Positions 26,949 to 36,028 of a DNA stretch of 64,000 nucleotides are shown piece after piece. The translations under genes were made by a program, and so were the position numbers. The notes below the pieces were generated by a model that did no database searches, was not told the origin of the DNA, and saw only the letters and a program-made list of their open reading frames with translations. This DNA is from Onishia niordana (lineage in GTDB: Bacteria; Pseudomonadota; Gammaproteobacteria; Pseudomonadales; Halomonadaceae): the NCBI RefSeq assembly GCF_004798965.1, contig NZ_SDSD01000006.1:186001-250000 (forward strand). The letters are read 5' to 3'. Each line of letters starts with the position of its first letter. The stretch's first letter is position 1.

Positions 26949-27896
26949 ATGGCCGAGGGGCGAGAAGTACAGTGGATTGAGGTCACCGAGGGCCAGGTAG
27001 GGCAGCGAATCGATAATTTCCTGCGTACCCGACTGAAAGGAGCGCCTAAAGCGCTGATATATAAAATCGTTCGCAAGGGCGAAGTTAGGGTTAACAAGAA
27101 ACGGGTCAAGGTGGATTATCGGCTTGAACTCAATGACCTGGTTCGGGTCCCACCGCTGCGACTGGCACCGGAAGTGGCGGTGCGTGAGGTGAGTGACAAC
27201 CTGCGCAACTTGCTGGCCGGCAGTGTGCTGGTCGAGGGGCCGGGGTGGCTGGTGATCAACAAGCCTTCAGGACTCGCCGTTCACGGCGGCAGTGGCGTCA
27301 AGATCGGTCTGATCGAGGCATTGCGTCAGGTGCGCGAGGACCTGGATTTCCTTGAGCTGGTGCATCGCCTGGATCGCGATACCTCGGGTTGTCTGCTGCT
27401 GGCCAAATCTCGCCCCGCCCTGTTATCCCTCAATGAGTCCCTCAAGGGGCGCAAGATGGATAAACAGTATCTGGCGTTGGTGGCGGGTCGCTGGCCGGCT
27501 CGGCGTGACTACGTTAGCGCTCGTCTGGATCGCTTCGAGGCCGGTAACGGTGAGCGTCGAGTGCGGGTCGACCCGGCCGGGAAAGTCTCTCGCACGCGCT
27601 TTGGCGTGCGGGAGACCTTTGCCAACGCCACCTTGATCGAAGCTGAGCCGGTTACCGGACGTACTCACCAGATTCGCGTCCACGCCGCCCATGCTGGTCA
27701 TCCGCTGCTGGGTGATGACAAGTACGGTACTCGGAGTGGAGAGGCATTGGCTGGCCGGTTGGGGTTGGGTCGCCTTTTCCTGCATGCCGCGGCACTGACC
27801 TTTCCGGAGCCTGACAGTGGGCGGCCTGTGCACGTCAAGGCGCCGTTGGGCGAAGAGCTCAATGCCGTGTTGGAGCGGGCGCGCCAGCAATCCTGA
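26949..27896 (+). CDS. rluC: 23S rRNA pseudouridine synthase RluC
   Basis: Modifies uridines 955, 2504 and 2580 in E. coli 23S rRNA. 315 residues: an S4-like RNA-binding domain (about 18-75: QRIDNFLRTRLKGAPKALIYKIVRKGEVRVN) and the RluA-type catalytic domain with the HRLDRDTSGCLLLAK motif holding the catalytic Asp, and GRTHQIRVHAAHAGHP. A GGAG box precedes the ATG. Divergent position next to rne is conserved in E. coli and Pseudomonas, which favours RluC over the paralogues RluA/D. Confidence 0.95.
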   Translation: MAEGREVQWIEVTEGQVGQRIDNFLRTRLKGAPKALIYKIVRKGEVRVNKKRVKVDYRLELNDLVRVPPLRLAPEVAVREVSDNLRNLLAGSVLVEGPGWLVINKPSGLAVHGGSGVKIGLIEALRQVREDLDFLELVHRLDRDTSGCLLLAKSRPALLSLNESLKGRKMDKQYLALVAGRWPARRDYVSARLDRFEAGNGERRVRVDPAGKVSRTRFGVRETFANATLIEAEPVTGRTHQIRVHAAHAGHPLLGDDKYGTRSGEALAGRLGLGRLFLHAAALTFPEPDSGRPVHVKAPLGEELNAVLERARQQS

Positions 27897-27949
27897 AACA
27901 GAGGTCCGCATCTTTATGTGGGCAAACCGGTAAGCGACAAGGGTAGGTT

Positions 27950-28600
27950 ATGCGTTATCGACTGGTGATCTTTGACTGGGATGGCACCCTGATGGATTCC
28001 GAGGCGCGAATCGTCGCCTGCATGCAGGCGGCAGCCAGGGATTCAGGTTGGGGCGAGTTGCCCGGTGAGGCGGTCAGCGACATTATCGGTCTCGGTCTGC
28101 CGGAAGCCATTGCTCGGATGTGCCCGGGTATTACAGCTGAACAGGCAGAGCGGTTGCGTGAATGCTATGCCCACCATTTTGTGGCCGCCGAGGCCGAGCC
28201 GTTGTCATTTTTTCCTGGCGTCGAAGCTGGGGTGGCAAGGCTTCGTGAGTACCCAGAGACGAGACTGGCGGTCGCTACCGGCAAGAGTCGTCGCGGGCTC
28301 GATCGGGTCTTTGCCGAAAGCGGCAGTGGCGCCTGGTTTCATGCCAGTCGCACTGCCGATGAGACACACTCCAAGCCGCATCCACGCATGCTGGAGGAGC
28401 TTCTTGCAGAATGCGGGGTTCCGGTGGAAGAAGCCGTCATGGTGGGCGACACCGAATACGACCTGGAGATGGCCAGGGGGCTGTCGATGGATCGTGTGGC
28501 CATGACCTACGGTGTGCATGCCCCCGAGCGGCTGGCTGCCAGTCAGCCCACGTTTACTACCGACAGTTTCTCCGGGCTGATCGACTGGCTAACCCACTGA
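27950..28600 (+). CDS. HAD-family phosphatase (HAD-IA type)
   Basis: A 216-residue haloacid-dehalogenase-superfamily hydrolase of phosphoglycolate-phosphatase type. Motif I FDWDGTLMDSE contains the nucleophile Asp9 and Asp11; motif II ATGKS; motif III Lys in SKPHPRML; motif IV VGDTEYDLEMA. The substrate cannot be predicted. It lies between rluC and sppA, as in Pseudomonas, 53 bases after rluC and probably in the same transcript. Confidence 0.9.
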   Translation: MRYRLVIFDWDGTLMDSEARIVACMQAAARDSGWGELPGEAVSDIIGLGLPEAIARMCPGITAEQAERLRECYAHHFVAAEAEPLSFFPGVEAGVARLREYPETRLAVATGKSRRGLDRVFAESGSGAWFHASRTADETHSKPHPRMLEELLAECGVPVEEAVMVGDTEYDLEMARGLSMDRVAMTYGVHAPERLAASQPTFTTDSFSGLIDWLTH

Positions 28601-28763
28601 AAAAACTGACTCAGCGGTTCGCTGGCAATGGTGGCTGTCTCAGGTGGCCTCCTTGTGGTTAGGATAAAAGTCGCTGTCGCTGTTCATTCGGCTTTTCGGT
28701 GACGCCAGGTCCATGATGCCCTTATGGTGAAATACCCTCTTTTTGATCTCGAGCAGGATGCCC

Positions 28764-29846
28764 ATGAGTGACGATAAACCGCAGGATCGCTGGACCCAGG
28801 GGCCGGAGTTGAGCCCGGAAGAGGCGAGGCGTGTTGAACAGACGGCCGCCGAGAGTCATGGGGCCGAAGACGGCGAAGATGCTGAGACGCTGCGAGAGCG
28901 TCAGCGTCTGGCCCAACTCGAGATGATGGACCGCTGGATCGGTGGCGTGCTCTCGGAGCAACGCCGTTCGCGTCGCTGGAAGCTGTTCTTTCGTTTTCTG
29001 TTCGCGGCCCTGATCCTCACGATGCTTGCAACGACCTTTTACAGCCTCTACCGGTCGGCGCAGCCTGCGGTGATGGCCGGGCAGCACCTGGGGGTCGTCG
29101 AGGTCGAAGGCGTCATCGATAGTCAGTCACGGGCCAATGCCGAGCGCATCATCGAGGGCCTGAGGCGAGCCTGGGAGGCCCCGAGTGCGCAATCCGTGGT
29201 GTTGCATATCAATAGCCCGGGGGGCAGTCCTGTTCAGTCGCAACGTATCTATGACGAGATCAGGCGACTAAGAGGGCAGGGGGATAAGCCTATCATTGCG
29301 GTCGTTGAGGACATCGGTGCCAGCGGCGCCTATTATATCGCCGCTGCTGCCGACGAGGTCGTTGCTGCGCCGGCGAGCCTGGTGGGGTCGATCGGGGTCA
29401 TCTTCTCGGGCTTTGGTCTGGAAGAGGCTATCAGCCGATTAGGGGTGGAGCGGCGGGTCTTCACGGCCGGCGACAACAAGGCTTTTCTGGATCCCTTCAA
29501 GGATATTTCACCCGAGCAGCGCACGTTCTGGCAGGGAGTGCTCGATACCACGCATCGCCAGTTCATCGAAGACGTCAAAGCGGGTCGCGGTGATCGCCTG
29601 GCCGATGACCCTGAGTTGTTCTCGGGGCTGGTATGGACGGGGCAGCAAGCCCTCGATCTGGGGCTTGTGGATCGCCTGGACACGCTCGAAGGCGTCGCTC
29701 GCAAGCGGCTGGAGACACCGCGGATCAAGGACTACACCCCAGGACTTGATCCCTTCGATCGTCTTACGAGGCGGTTCGGGCAGGTGGCAGCCGAATGGAT
29801 GGGGTTGCCTCAGGCCCAGTCGCCGGTGCGTTATCAGGCCTACTGA
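28764..29846 (+). CDS. sppA: S49 family signal peptide peptidase SppA
   Basis: Inner-membrane serine protease that degrades cleaved signal peptides. 360 residues of the short (single protease domain) type: an acidic cytoplasmic N-terminus, one membrane helix at about 77-98, then the protease domain with LHINSPGGSP, the nucleophile Ser in GASGAYYIAAAAD, VGSIGVIFSGF, and a Lys in AGDNKAFLDPFK as the probable general base. I use the ATG at 28764 behind GCAGG; ATG 28758 is an alternative. The last seven bases overlap convergent maf. Confidence 0.93.
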   Translation: MSDDKPQDRWTQGPELSPEEARRVEQTAAESHGAEDGEDAETLRERQRLAQLEMMDRWIGGVLSEQRRSRRWKLFFRFLFAALILTMLATTFYSLYRSAQPAVMAGQHLGVVEVEGVIDSQSRANAERIIEGLRRAWEAPSAQSVVLHINSPGGSPVQSQRIYDEIRRLRGQGDKPIIAVVEDIGASGAYYIAAAADEVVAAPASLVGSIGVIFSGFGLEEAISRLGVERRVFTAGDNKAFLDPFKDISPEQRTFWQGVLDTTHRQFIEDVKAGRGDRLADDPELFSGLVWTGQQALDLGLVDRLDTLEGVARKRLETPRIKDYTPGLDPFDRLTRRFGQVAAEWMGLPQAQSPVRYQAY

Positions 29847-30448
29847 GAGCCAGCGTCGGTCGCCTCGAGGCCCAGCGGGTCGAGCCCGGCCTCTCTGAGC
29901 ATGGCGCACAGCCGAATCAGCGGCAGCCCGATGAGGCTGTTGGGGTCGTCGCCTTCGAGGCGCTCGAAGAGCGCGATGCCCAGGCCTTCCATGCGAAAGC
30001 TGCCGGCGCTGTCGAGCGGCTGCTCGCGGGCGATGTAGCGAGCGATCTCGTCCTCTCCGAGGCGACGAAACAGCACATCGAAGGTCTCGTGGGCCAGCCA
30101 GTGACGCCCGCCGGCGGTGTCGAGCAGCGCCAGGCCGGTCATGAAGCGCACGCGCTGGCCCGAAAAGCGGGCCAGCTGGGCGCGGGCCGCGTCTTCGCTG
30201 CCAGGCTTGCCGAGAATCTCTCCGTCGAACACCGCGACCTGATCAGAGCCGATGATCAGGTGATGCGAAAAGGTCTCGGCCAGGCGGCTGGCCTTGCCGA
30301 GCGCCAGTCGATGGACCAGGGCCTCGGGGGATTCGCCGGGGCGGGGCGTCTCGTCGATCTCAGGCTTCGCCCAGGTGAAGGGTAAGCCCAGGCGCTCGAG
30401 TAGTTGGCGGCGCCAGGGGGAGCTCGACGCGAGAACCAAGCGGGTCAT
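29840..30448 (-). CDS. maf: Maf-family nucleotide pyrophosphatase (YceF type, 7-methyl-GTP)
   Basis: House-cleaning pyrophosphatase for modified nucleotides. About 202 residues with LVLASSSPWRRQLLERLGLPF at the start, the DETPRPGE motif and GSDQVAVFDGEILGKPG. The Asp-Gln (rather than Asp-Thr) in the GSDQ motif, together with the position beside yceD-rpmF, suggests the 7-methyl-GTP-specific YceF subfamily. The ATG at 30448 is the family start. It is divergent from yceD and overlaps the 3' end of sppA by seven bases. Confidence 0.93.
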   Translation of the reverse strand: MTRLVLASSSPWRRQLLERLGLPFTWAKPEIDETPRPGESPEALVHRLALGKASRLAETFSHHLIIGSDQVAVFDGEILGKPGSEDAARAQLARFSGQRVRFMTGLALLDTAGGRHWLAHETFDVLFRRLGEDEIARYIAREQPLDSAGSFRMEGLGIALFERLEGDDPNSLIGLPLIRLCAMLREAGLDPLGLEATDAGSQ

Positions 30449-30538
30449 GGAGTCTCCTGAGGGGTGGTGAAAGCGGGTGGTCTCAGGCGGGTAAGTCTGC
30501 CCCGCGAAGCGATAGAGGTACAGCCTTGCCATGATGCT

Positions 30539-30567
30539 TTGACACCCGGCAGGGGAGTGCCTATCAT
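30539..30567 (+). promoter_or_regulatory. Predicted strong sigma-70 promoter of yceD-rpmF-fab, nearly leaderless
   Basis: A consensus TTGACA (30539-30544) and TATCAT (30562-30567) are separated by 17 bases. The expected transcription start, about seven bases past the -10, falls two or three bases before the yceD ATG at 30577, so the transcript would have almost no leader. No Shine-Dalgarno is seen before yceD, in keeping with this. Confidence 0.75.
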
Positions 30568-30576
30568 TGCGCGCCT

Positions 30577-31104
30577 ATGTTGACCACACGACTTCCCTTG
30601 AAGGTTGAGCCCCATAAGCTCGCCGCCAACGCCGAACATCTCGAAGGCCTTCTGGCCCTCGACAAGTTTGCGCGCCTAGCTGAAGATGCCGGGCCCCAGC
30701 AGGGCGATTGTCAAGTCTGGCTTGACTTCGCCGTCGACACTCAAGGGCGTCGAGTGATTGAGGGTCGGTTAGAAGCCGATGTTCAGCTGCCCTGCCGGCG
30801 CTGCATGGAGCCAATACCGACTCACGTCAGTAGCGAGTTCCTGCTGGGTGTGGTCAGCAGCGATGCGCTTGCCGCCGAGCTGCCGAGCACCCATGAGCCG
30901 GTAGTGGTAGAAGAAGAACAGCTGAATCTCCTGTCGGTGATCGAGGATGAACTGATCCTCAGTCTGCCGCAGGTGATTTACCACGACGAGTCGCAGTGTC
31001 GCGTCTCGTCAGACCAGCTGAGCAGCGGCGACGCGTCCGAGGCCTCGGCAACGCCTGCTGATAGCCCTTTTGATGTGCTGCGCACCTTGAAAGGCAAACC
31101 CTGA
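30577..31104 (+). CDS. yceD: DUF177 protein YceD (23S rRNA accumulation protein)
   Basis: A 175-residue DUF177 protein. In E. coli and plants its relatives are needed for normal 23S rRNA accumulation. The N-terminus MLTTRLPLKVEPHKLA aligns with E. coli MQKVKLPLTLDP, which fixes the start. The paired cysteines in LPCRRCMEP and the acidic IEDELILSLPQV segment are conserved, and the protein ends in PFDVLRTLKGK. It heads the yceD-rpmF-plsX-fab operon. Its ATG lies only nine bases after the predicted -10 box. Confidence 0.94.
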   Translation: MLTTRLPLKVEPHKLAANAEHLEGLLALDKFARLAEDAGPQQGDCQVWLDFAVDTQGRRVIEGRLEADVQLPCRRCMEPIPTHVSSEFLLGVVSSDALAAELPSTHEPVVVEEEQLNLLSVIEDELILSLPQVIYHDESQCRVSSDQLSSGDASEASATPADSPFDVLRTLKGKP

Positions 31105-31136
31105 TAGATCATCGATGCACTCTGGAGTGAAATCCC

Positions 31137-31307
31137 ATGGCAGTTCAAAAGAGCCGTAAGACCCGTTCTAAGCGTGGCATGCGTCGTGCCCACGACTCAC
31201 TGACCGCACCGACCCTGTCCCAGGACAAGGAAACCGGCACCACTCATCGTCGTCACCATGTGGCAGCCGACGGTTTCTATCGTGGTCGCCAGGTCGTCGA
31301 AGCGTAA
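31137..31307 (+). CDS. rpmF: 50S ribosomal protein L32 (56 residues)
   Basis: Small ribosomal protein of 56 residues beginning [20 protein letters not shown] and ending [11 protein letters not shown]. It is highly basic in the first half, as L32 should be. This is the Cys-free form, lacking the zinc-binding CxxC of some L32 proteins. A GGAG box lies nine bases before the ATG. It lies 32 bases after yceD and 36 before plsX, the near-universal order linking ribosome and phospholipid synthesis. It is short enough to be missed by length-filtered gene calling. Confidence 0.96.
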   Translation: MAVQKSRKTRSKRGMRRAHDSLTAPTLSQDKETGTTHRRHHVAADGFYRGRQVVEA

Positions 31308-31343
31308 ATCAGTGCTTCGGCTGGCGGCGCTCAGCTTATTGAC

Positions 31344-32426
31344 GTGAGAATCGCCATCGACGCGATGGGCGGGGACTTCGGTCCCCGTGCCACCGTGTCG
31401 GCCTCCGTCCGGGCCCTGCAAGCCCATCCCCATTTGTCTCTGTGCCTATTTGGCCAGCAGCCTGCCCTTGATGACGCACTCGCGCACCTGTCGCGAAATG
31501 ATGCGTCTATACTTTCCCGTTTGACCCTGCATCACTGCCCAGATGTTATCGCCGAGGATGCCAAGCCCTCGAGCGCCCTGCGCGGATCCAAGGATTCGAG
31601 CCTTTCCAGGATGCTCGACTCTGTGGCCTCCGGTGATGCCCATGCAGCTGTATCCGCAGGCAATACGGGTGCCTTGATGGCGTTGTCGCGTCGCGCCTTG
31701 GGTACCGTTGCGGGTATTCCGCGTCCGGCGATCAGTACCGCCGTGCCGACACGCGGCAAGGGGCGTTGCTATCTGCTGGATCTTGGCGCGAACGTCGAGG
31801 CCGATGCTGAGCGGCTGGTCGATTTCGCGCTGATGGGCGAAGTCATGGCGAGATGTATCGATGGCCTGGAAAAGCCCCGGATCGCACTGCTCAATGTGGG
31901 AATCGAGGGTACCAAGGGCACTGCCAGTGTGCGCGAGGCGGATGCACGATTACGTGATTTTCCGCATCTGGATTATCGTGGGTTTATCGAAGGCGATGGT
32001 ATCTACTCTGGCCTTGTAGATGTGGTAGTGTGCGACGGTTTCGTTGGCAATGCCGTGCTCAAGGCGAGCGAAGGGCTGGCGAAGATGTTGATTCAGCGGG
32101 TTCAGCAGACCTTTGAGGCGCACTGGAGTAGTCGCCTTGTGGGGCTTCTGGCACGCCCAGCGCTTAAGCGTCTGCGCGGCGAGTTGAATCCGGTTCGGTA
32201 CAATGGCGCCAGTCTGTTGGGGCTGAATGGCATCGTCGTCAAGAGTCATGGTGGTGCCGACGCTACCGGCTTTGCCCATGCCATTTCACGAGCCATCAAG
32301 GAGGTCAGCGAAGACTTGCCGTCGCAGCTGGCTTATGAGCTTGGTGAAAGACGTCCTGTTATCGCGTCGGTCGCGTGCGGCCGAGGCGATAGCGGGATGG
32401 ACGCCCGCTGTCGGACCAACGAATAG
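31344..32426 (+). CDS. plsX: Phosphate acyltransferase PlsX
   Basis: Makes acyl-phosphate from acyl-ACP, feeding the first acylation of glycerol-3-phosphate. 360 residues, GTG start at MRIAIDAMGGDFGP, which is the invariant N-terminus. Other blocks are SAGNTGALMALSRR, NVGIEGTKGT, DGFVGNAVLKASEG and LLGLNGIVVKSHG. The C-terminus (after about 335) is variable. It belongs to the yceD-rpmF-plsX-fabD-fabG unit. Confidence 0.96.
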   Translation: MRIAIDAMGGDFGPRATVSASVRALQAHPHLSLCLFGQQPALDDALAHLSRNDASILSRLTLHHCPDVIAEDAKPSSALRGSKDSSLSRMLDSVASGDAHAAVSAGNTGALMALSRRALGTVAGIPRPAISTAVPTRGKGRCYLLDLGANVEADAERLVDFALMGEVMARCIDGLEKPRIALLNVGIEGTKGTASVREADARLRDFPHLDYRGFIEGDGIYSGLVDVVVCDGFVGNAVLKASEGLAKMLIQRVQQTFEAHWSSRLVGLLARPALKRLRGELNPVRYNGASLLGLNGIVVKSHGGADATGFAHAISRAIKEVSEDLPSQLAYELGERRPVIASVACGRGDSGMDARCRTNE

Positions 32427-32446
32427 AAGACGTAAAGGTGAAAGTC

Positions 32447-33400
32447 ATGACGCAATCCCTGGCTCTCGTGTTCCCAGGGCAGGGCTCCCAGCAGGTAGGT
32501 ATGATGCGGGAGCTGGCCGAACGATACAGTGTGGTGCGAACCACCTTCGAAGAGGCCTCCGACGCTCTGGGCTATGATCTTTGGCATGTTGTCCAGGAAG
32601 GGCCTGCCGAGCACCTGGATGCTACTGCTTGCACACAGCCTGCGTTGCTGACGGCCAGTGTTGCCATCTGGCGCGTCTGGCAGGAACTTGAAGGCCCGCG
32701 CCCTGGCAGCATGGCTGGGCATAGTCTTGGCGAATACAGTGCCATGGTATGTGCTGGTGTATTGCCCTTTGCTGAAGGCGTGCGACTGGTCAAGCTTCGT
32801 GGTGAAGCGATGCAGGAAGCGGTGCCGGCGGGCACGGGTGGCATGGCGGCTATTCTTGGGCTGGATGACACGGCTGTTGAGCAGGCCTGTCGTGAGGCAG
32901 CCCAAGGTGAGGTGGTCGCCGCGGTAAATTACAATGCGCCGGGACAGGTCGTGATTGCTGGTGGCAAGGCGGCAGTGGATCGTGCTATTGCCCTCTGTCA
33001 GCAGGTGGGTGCTAAACGTGCACTGCCGCTGCCAGTGTCGGTTCCCTCGCACTGCGATCTTATGCGCCCAGCCGCCGACCGTCTGGCGAGTGCCATGCAA
33101 GACATCGACATGCGCCCGCCACGCTATACCGTGGTGCAGAACGTTGACGCTCAGGCGCATGCCGATGTTGATACTCTGCGCACCCGGCTGGTTGAGCAGC
33201 TTTATCAGCCGGTACGCTGGACCTCCTGCATTGAGGCCATGGCCGGGCAGGGAGCTGAAGTGTTTATCGAGTGTGGCCCCGGCAAGGTGTTGACCGGTCT
33301 TGGCAAGCGTATCAATCGTTCCGTCAAGGGCCTGGCCGTCAACGATCCGGACAGTCTTGAAAGCGCACTCGAACTGGCGCGCAGCGCCGCTACCGAATAA
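32447..33400 (+). CDS. fabD: Malonyl-CoA:ACP transacylase FabD
   Basis: Loads malonate onto ACP for fatty acid elongation. About 317 residues. The oxyanion-loop motif VFPGQGSQQVGM and the nucleophile Ser93 in GHSLGEYSAM are present, with the catalytic His in VPSHCDLM (near 201). The ATG at 32447 has an AAAGG box eight bases upstream; an in-frame GTG at 32438 overlaps that box and is less likely. plsX precedes it and fabG follows after 48 bases. Confidence 0.96.
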   Translation: MTQSLALVFPGQGSQQVGMMRELAERYSVVRTTFEEASDALGYDLWHVVQEGPAEHLDATACTQPALLTASVAIWRVWQELEGPRPGSMAGHSLGEYSAMVCAGVLPFAEGVRLVKLRGEAMQEAVPAGTGGMAAILGLDDTAVEQACREAAQGEVVAAVNYNAPGQVVIAGGKAAVDRAIALCQQVGAKRALPLPVSVPSHCDLMRPAADRLASAMQDIDMRPPRYTVVQNVDAQAHADVDTLRTRLVEQLYQPVRWTSCIEAMAGQGAEVFIECGPGKVLTGLGKRINRSVKGLAVNDPDSLESALELARSAATE

Positions 33401-33448
33401 GGTGGTGGTGCGTCCCCACAAGAAGACAGTAATAATGCGGATTGGATT

Positions 33449-34189
33449 ATGAGCGAATCTAGAGTAGCCCTGGTAACGGGTGCCAGCCGTGGTATCGGCC
33501 GCGCTATCGCCCTGGAACTTGGTAGGCAGGGACGTATCGTCATTGGTACGGCCACCAGTGATAAGGGTGCTGAAGCCATTGATGCCTATCTCAAGGAGCA
33601 GGGCATTACGGGGGGCGGTCGCAAGCTTGATGTTACCGATCAGGGCAGCATTGATATGTTGCTCAAATCGGTAGGCGAGGAGTTCGGCGCCCCGACCATT
33701 CTGGTCAACAATGCCGGGATTACCCGTGACAACCTATTGATGCGCATGAAAGAAGACGAGTGGGATGATGTCATTGACACCAACCTCAAGTCGCTTTATC
33801 GCGTTACCAAATCATGCATACGGGGCATGACCAAGGCGCGCTTCGGTCGTGTGGTCAGCATCAGCTCCGTTGTCGCGACGATGGGCAATTTGGGGCAGAG
33901 CAACTATGCTGCGGCAAAGGCCGGGATGGAGGGCTTTTCCCGTGCGTTGGCGCGTGAAGTTGCGTCGCGTAACATCACCGTCAACAATGTAGCTCCTGGT
34001 TTCATTGCGACCGACATGACGGAGTCGCTGCCGCAGGCGCAGAAAGATGCATTGCTTGCACAGATTCCGTTGACCCGACTCGGTCAGCCCGAAGAGATTG
34101 CCGCGGCCGTGGGCTTTTTGACGAGTGATGCTGCTGGCTATATCACCGGCGAGACACTGCAGGTCAACGGCGGCATGAACATGCGCTGA
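33449..34189 (+). CDS. fabG: 3-oxoacyl-ACP reductase FabG
   Basis: NADPH-dependent short-chain dehydrogenase performing the first reduction of the elongation cycle. 246 residues; the cofactor loop TGASRGIG (10-17), NNAG (87-90) and the catalytic Ser140, Tyr153 and Lys157 (SNYAAAKAG) are all in place, and the C-terminus is the typical TGETLQVNGGMNM. It lies between fabD and acpP. Confidence 0.97.
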   Translation: MSESRVALVTGASRGIGRAIALELGRQGRIVIGTATSDKGAEAIDAYLKEQGITGGGRKLDVTDQGSIDMLLKSVGEEFGAPTILVNNAGITRDNLLMRMKEDEWDDVIDTNLKSLYRVTKSCIRGMTKARFGRVVSISSVVATMGNLGQSNYAAAKAGMEGFSRALAREVASRNITVNNVAPGFIATDMTESLPQAQKDALLAQIPLTRLGQPEEIAAAVGFLTSDAAGYITGETLQVNGGMNMR

Positions 34190-34209
34190 CGGCTTGGCCG
34201 ACACTCATG

Positions 34210-34238
34210 TTGCGAAGGCCCCTAGCGGTCTATACACT
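34210..34238 (+). promoter_or_regulatory. Predicted acpP promoter
   Basis: TTGCGA (34210-34215) and TACACT (34233-34238) are 17 bases apart in the fabG-acpP gap, about 80 bases before acpP. ACP is needed in large amounts and has its own promoter in E. coli, which fits. The downstream leader contains two small inverted repeats. Activity is inferred. Confidence 0.45.
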
Positions 34239-34318
34239 ACCCCGCAGCTTTTTTGGGCTTGCGGATATTATCCGGCTGTAAGTTAACGGCTATCTTGAAC
34301 GACTGGAGTGAGTAACTA

Positions 34319-34552
34319 ATGAGCACCATCGAAGAGCGCGTGAAGAAGGTTGTGGCCGAGCGCCTGAACGTCAAGGAAGAAGACATCCAGAACACCTCTT
34401 CCTTTACCGAAGATCTCGGTGCCGATTCTCTTGATACCGTCGAGTTGGTGATGGCGCTTGAAGAGGAGTTCGATACCGAAATTCCCGACGAAGAAGCCGA
34501 GAAGATCACCACCGTTCAGGAAGCGATCGATTACGTCAACGCTAACCAGTAA
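34319..34552 (+). CDS. acpP: Acyl carrier protein
   Basis: The 77-residue acidic carrier of growing acyl chains. Ser37 in [18 protein letters not shown] is the attachment site for 4'-phosphopantetheine. Beginning [18 protein letters not shown], it matches the family along its whole length. A GGAGTGAG box precedes the ATG, and a strong terminator follows, so it may be made mainly from a short monocistronic transcript. Confidence 0.98.
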   Translation: MSTIEERVKKVVAERLNVKEEDIQNTSSFTEDLGADSLDTVELVMALEEEFDTEIPDEEAEKITTVQEAIDYVNANQ

Positions 34553-34608
34553 GCGAGCGTTGTGATCGCGGCCTCAATGGTCGCCAGGTCCACGTAAGTG
34601 ACCTGAAG

Positions 34609-34651
34609 CGGGAGCCACCCTGGCTAGCGATGGGTGGCTCCCGTTTTTTTT
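34609..34651 (+). terminator. Rho-independent terminator after acpP
   Basis: A 12-bp perfect stem (34609-34620 with 34632-34643), an 11-base loop and eight T residues lie 57 bases after acpP. It separates acpP from fabF, which has its own -10 element. Confidence 0.92.
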
Positions 34652-34698
34652 GGTCGCATGGGCTGTCATGCCGACCAGGTTCGGGAGTCTCGGGTGGA

Positions 34699-34727
34699 GA
34701 CACACCCCCGGGGAGTTCAGGTATAAT
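34699..34727 (+). promoter_or_regulatory. Predicted fabF promoter
   Basis: A perfect TATAAT (34722-34727) lies 55 bases before fabF. The -35 position at 17-base spacing is GACACA, a weak match, so the call rests on the -10 box and on its place right after the acpP terminator. Confidence 0.45.
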
Positions 34728-34782
34728 TCCCGTAACGTCGGTATGCTGCGGCATGCTACCTGAATAGTCTGGAGGGAAGCTG

Positions 34783-36021
34783 ATGCCTCGTAGAAGGGTC
34801 GTAGTGACTGGGCTTGGTCTGGTAACGCCAGTAGGGAACACGGTCGATGAAAGCTGGGCGAACATTGTCGCCGGCAAAAGCGGTATTTCCGCCATTGATC
34901 ATTTTGATACCAGTGGGTTCAACACGCGCTTCGGTGGATCGATCAAGGACTTTGATATCAGTCCTTATCTGAACCCCAAGGATGCGCGCAAGATGGACCT
35001 GTTCATCCAGTACGGCATTGCTGCCGGTGGGCAGGCCATCAGCGATGCCGGGCTTGAGTGCAGTGAATCCAATGCGCACCGGATCGGTGTGGCGATTGGC
35101 TCCGGTATCGGCGGATTGCCGATGATCGAGCATAACCACAACGCCCTCCAAAAGGGCGGTGCCCGGCGCATTTCACCATTCTTTGTGCCCGGTTCGATCA
35201 TTAACATGATCTCTGGCAACTTGGCGATTCAGCATGGTTTCCGTGGCCCCAATATCGCCATCACCACGGCCTGCACCACCGGCACCCATAACATCGGCTA
35301 TAGCGCGCGCACTATTGCCTATGGCGATGCCGATGTCATGGTCTGTGGTGGAGCAGAAATGGCGACCACGCCGCTGGGGCTTGGTGGTTTCTCGGCTGCG
35401 CGCGCGCTGTCGACACGCAACGATGATCCAGAGTCGGCCAGCCGTCCCTGGGATCAGGATCGCGACGGCTTCGTGCTGTCCGATGGCGCCGGTGTGATGG
35501 TGCTTGAGGAGTACGAACACGCCAAGGCCCGCGGTGCGACCATCTATGCAGAGCTTTCCGGTTTTGGCATGAGTGATGATGCTTACCACATGACGGCGCC
35601 GCCGGAAGATGGCAGCGGTGCGGCCATGTCGATGCGTAACGCCGTTAACGATGCCGGCATCGATCCCGCCAAGATCGATTACATCAATGCGCACGGTACC
35701 TCCACGCCGGCGGGTGACCTGGCCGAGAGTCGCGCCGTTGAAAAGGTGATGGGCGAGGGCGCCAAGTCCGTGGCCGTAAGTTCCACCAAGTCGATGATCG
35801 GCCATCTGCTGGGTGCTGCCGGTGCCGTCGAAGCGGTGTTCTGTGTGCTCGCGATACGCGATCAGGTGGCGCCGCCCACGATCAACCTGGATACCCCCCA
35901 GGCAGGCTGTGATCTCGACTATGTACCGCACACCGCTCGCGAGATGAAGATCGACACCACCCTGTCGAATTCCTTTGGCTTCGGCGGCACCAACGGCTCG
36001 CTGATCTTTACCCGGGTCTGA
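34783..36021 (+). CDS. fabF: 3-oxoacyl-ACP synthase II FabF
   Basis: Condensing enzyme of fatty acid elongation, also needed for temperature control of unsaturated chains. 412 residues beginning [20 protein letters not shown]. The nucleophile Cys164 lies in [12 protein letters not shown], and the two catalytic His are in [11 protein letters not shown] and [15 protein letters not shown], followed by the C-terminal [13 protein letters not shown]. It begins a second transcription unit, fabF-pabC-mltG-tmk-holB-pilZ-tatD. Confidence 0.97.
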   Translation: MPRRRVVVTGLGLVTPVGNTVDESWANIVAGKSGISAIDHFDTSGFNTRFGGSIKDFDISPYLNPKDARKMDLFIQYGIAAGGQAISDAGLECSESNAHRIGVAIGSGIGGLPMIEHNHNALQKGGARRISPFFVPGSIINMISGNLAIQHGFRGPNIAITTACTTGTHNIGYSARTIAYGDADVMVCGGAEMATTPLGLGGFSAARALSTRNDDPESASRPWDQDRDGFVLSDGAGVMVLEEYEHAKARGATIYAELSGFGMSDDAYHMTAPPEDGSGAAMSMRNAVNDAGIDPAKIDYINAHGTSTPAGDLAESRAVEKVMGEGAKSVAVSSTKSMIGHLLGAAGAVEAVFCVLAIRDQVAPPTINLDTPQAGCDLDYVPHTAREMKIDTTLSNSFGFGGTNGSLIFTRV

Positions 36022-36028
36022 ACGGACG

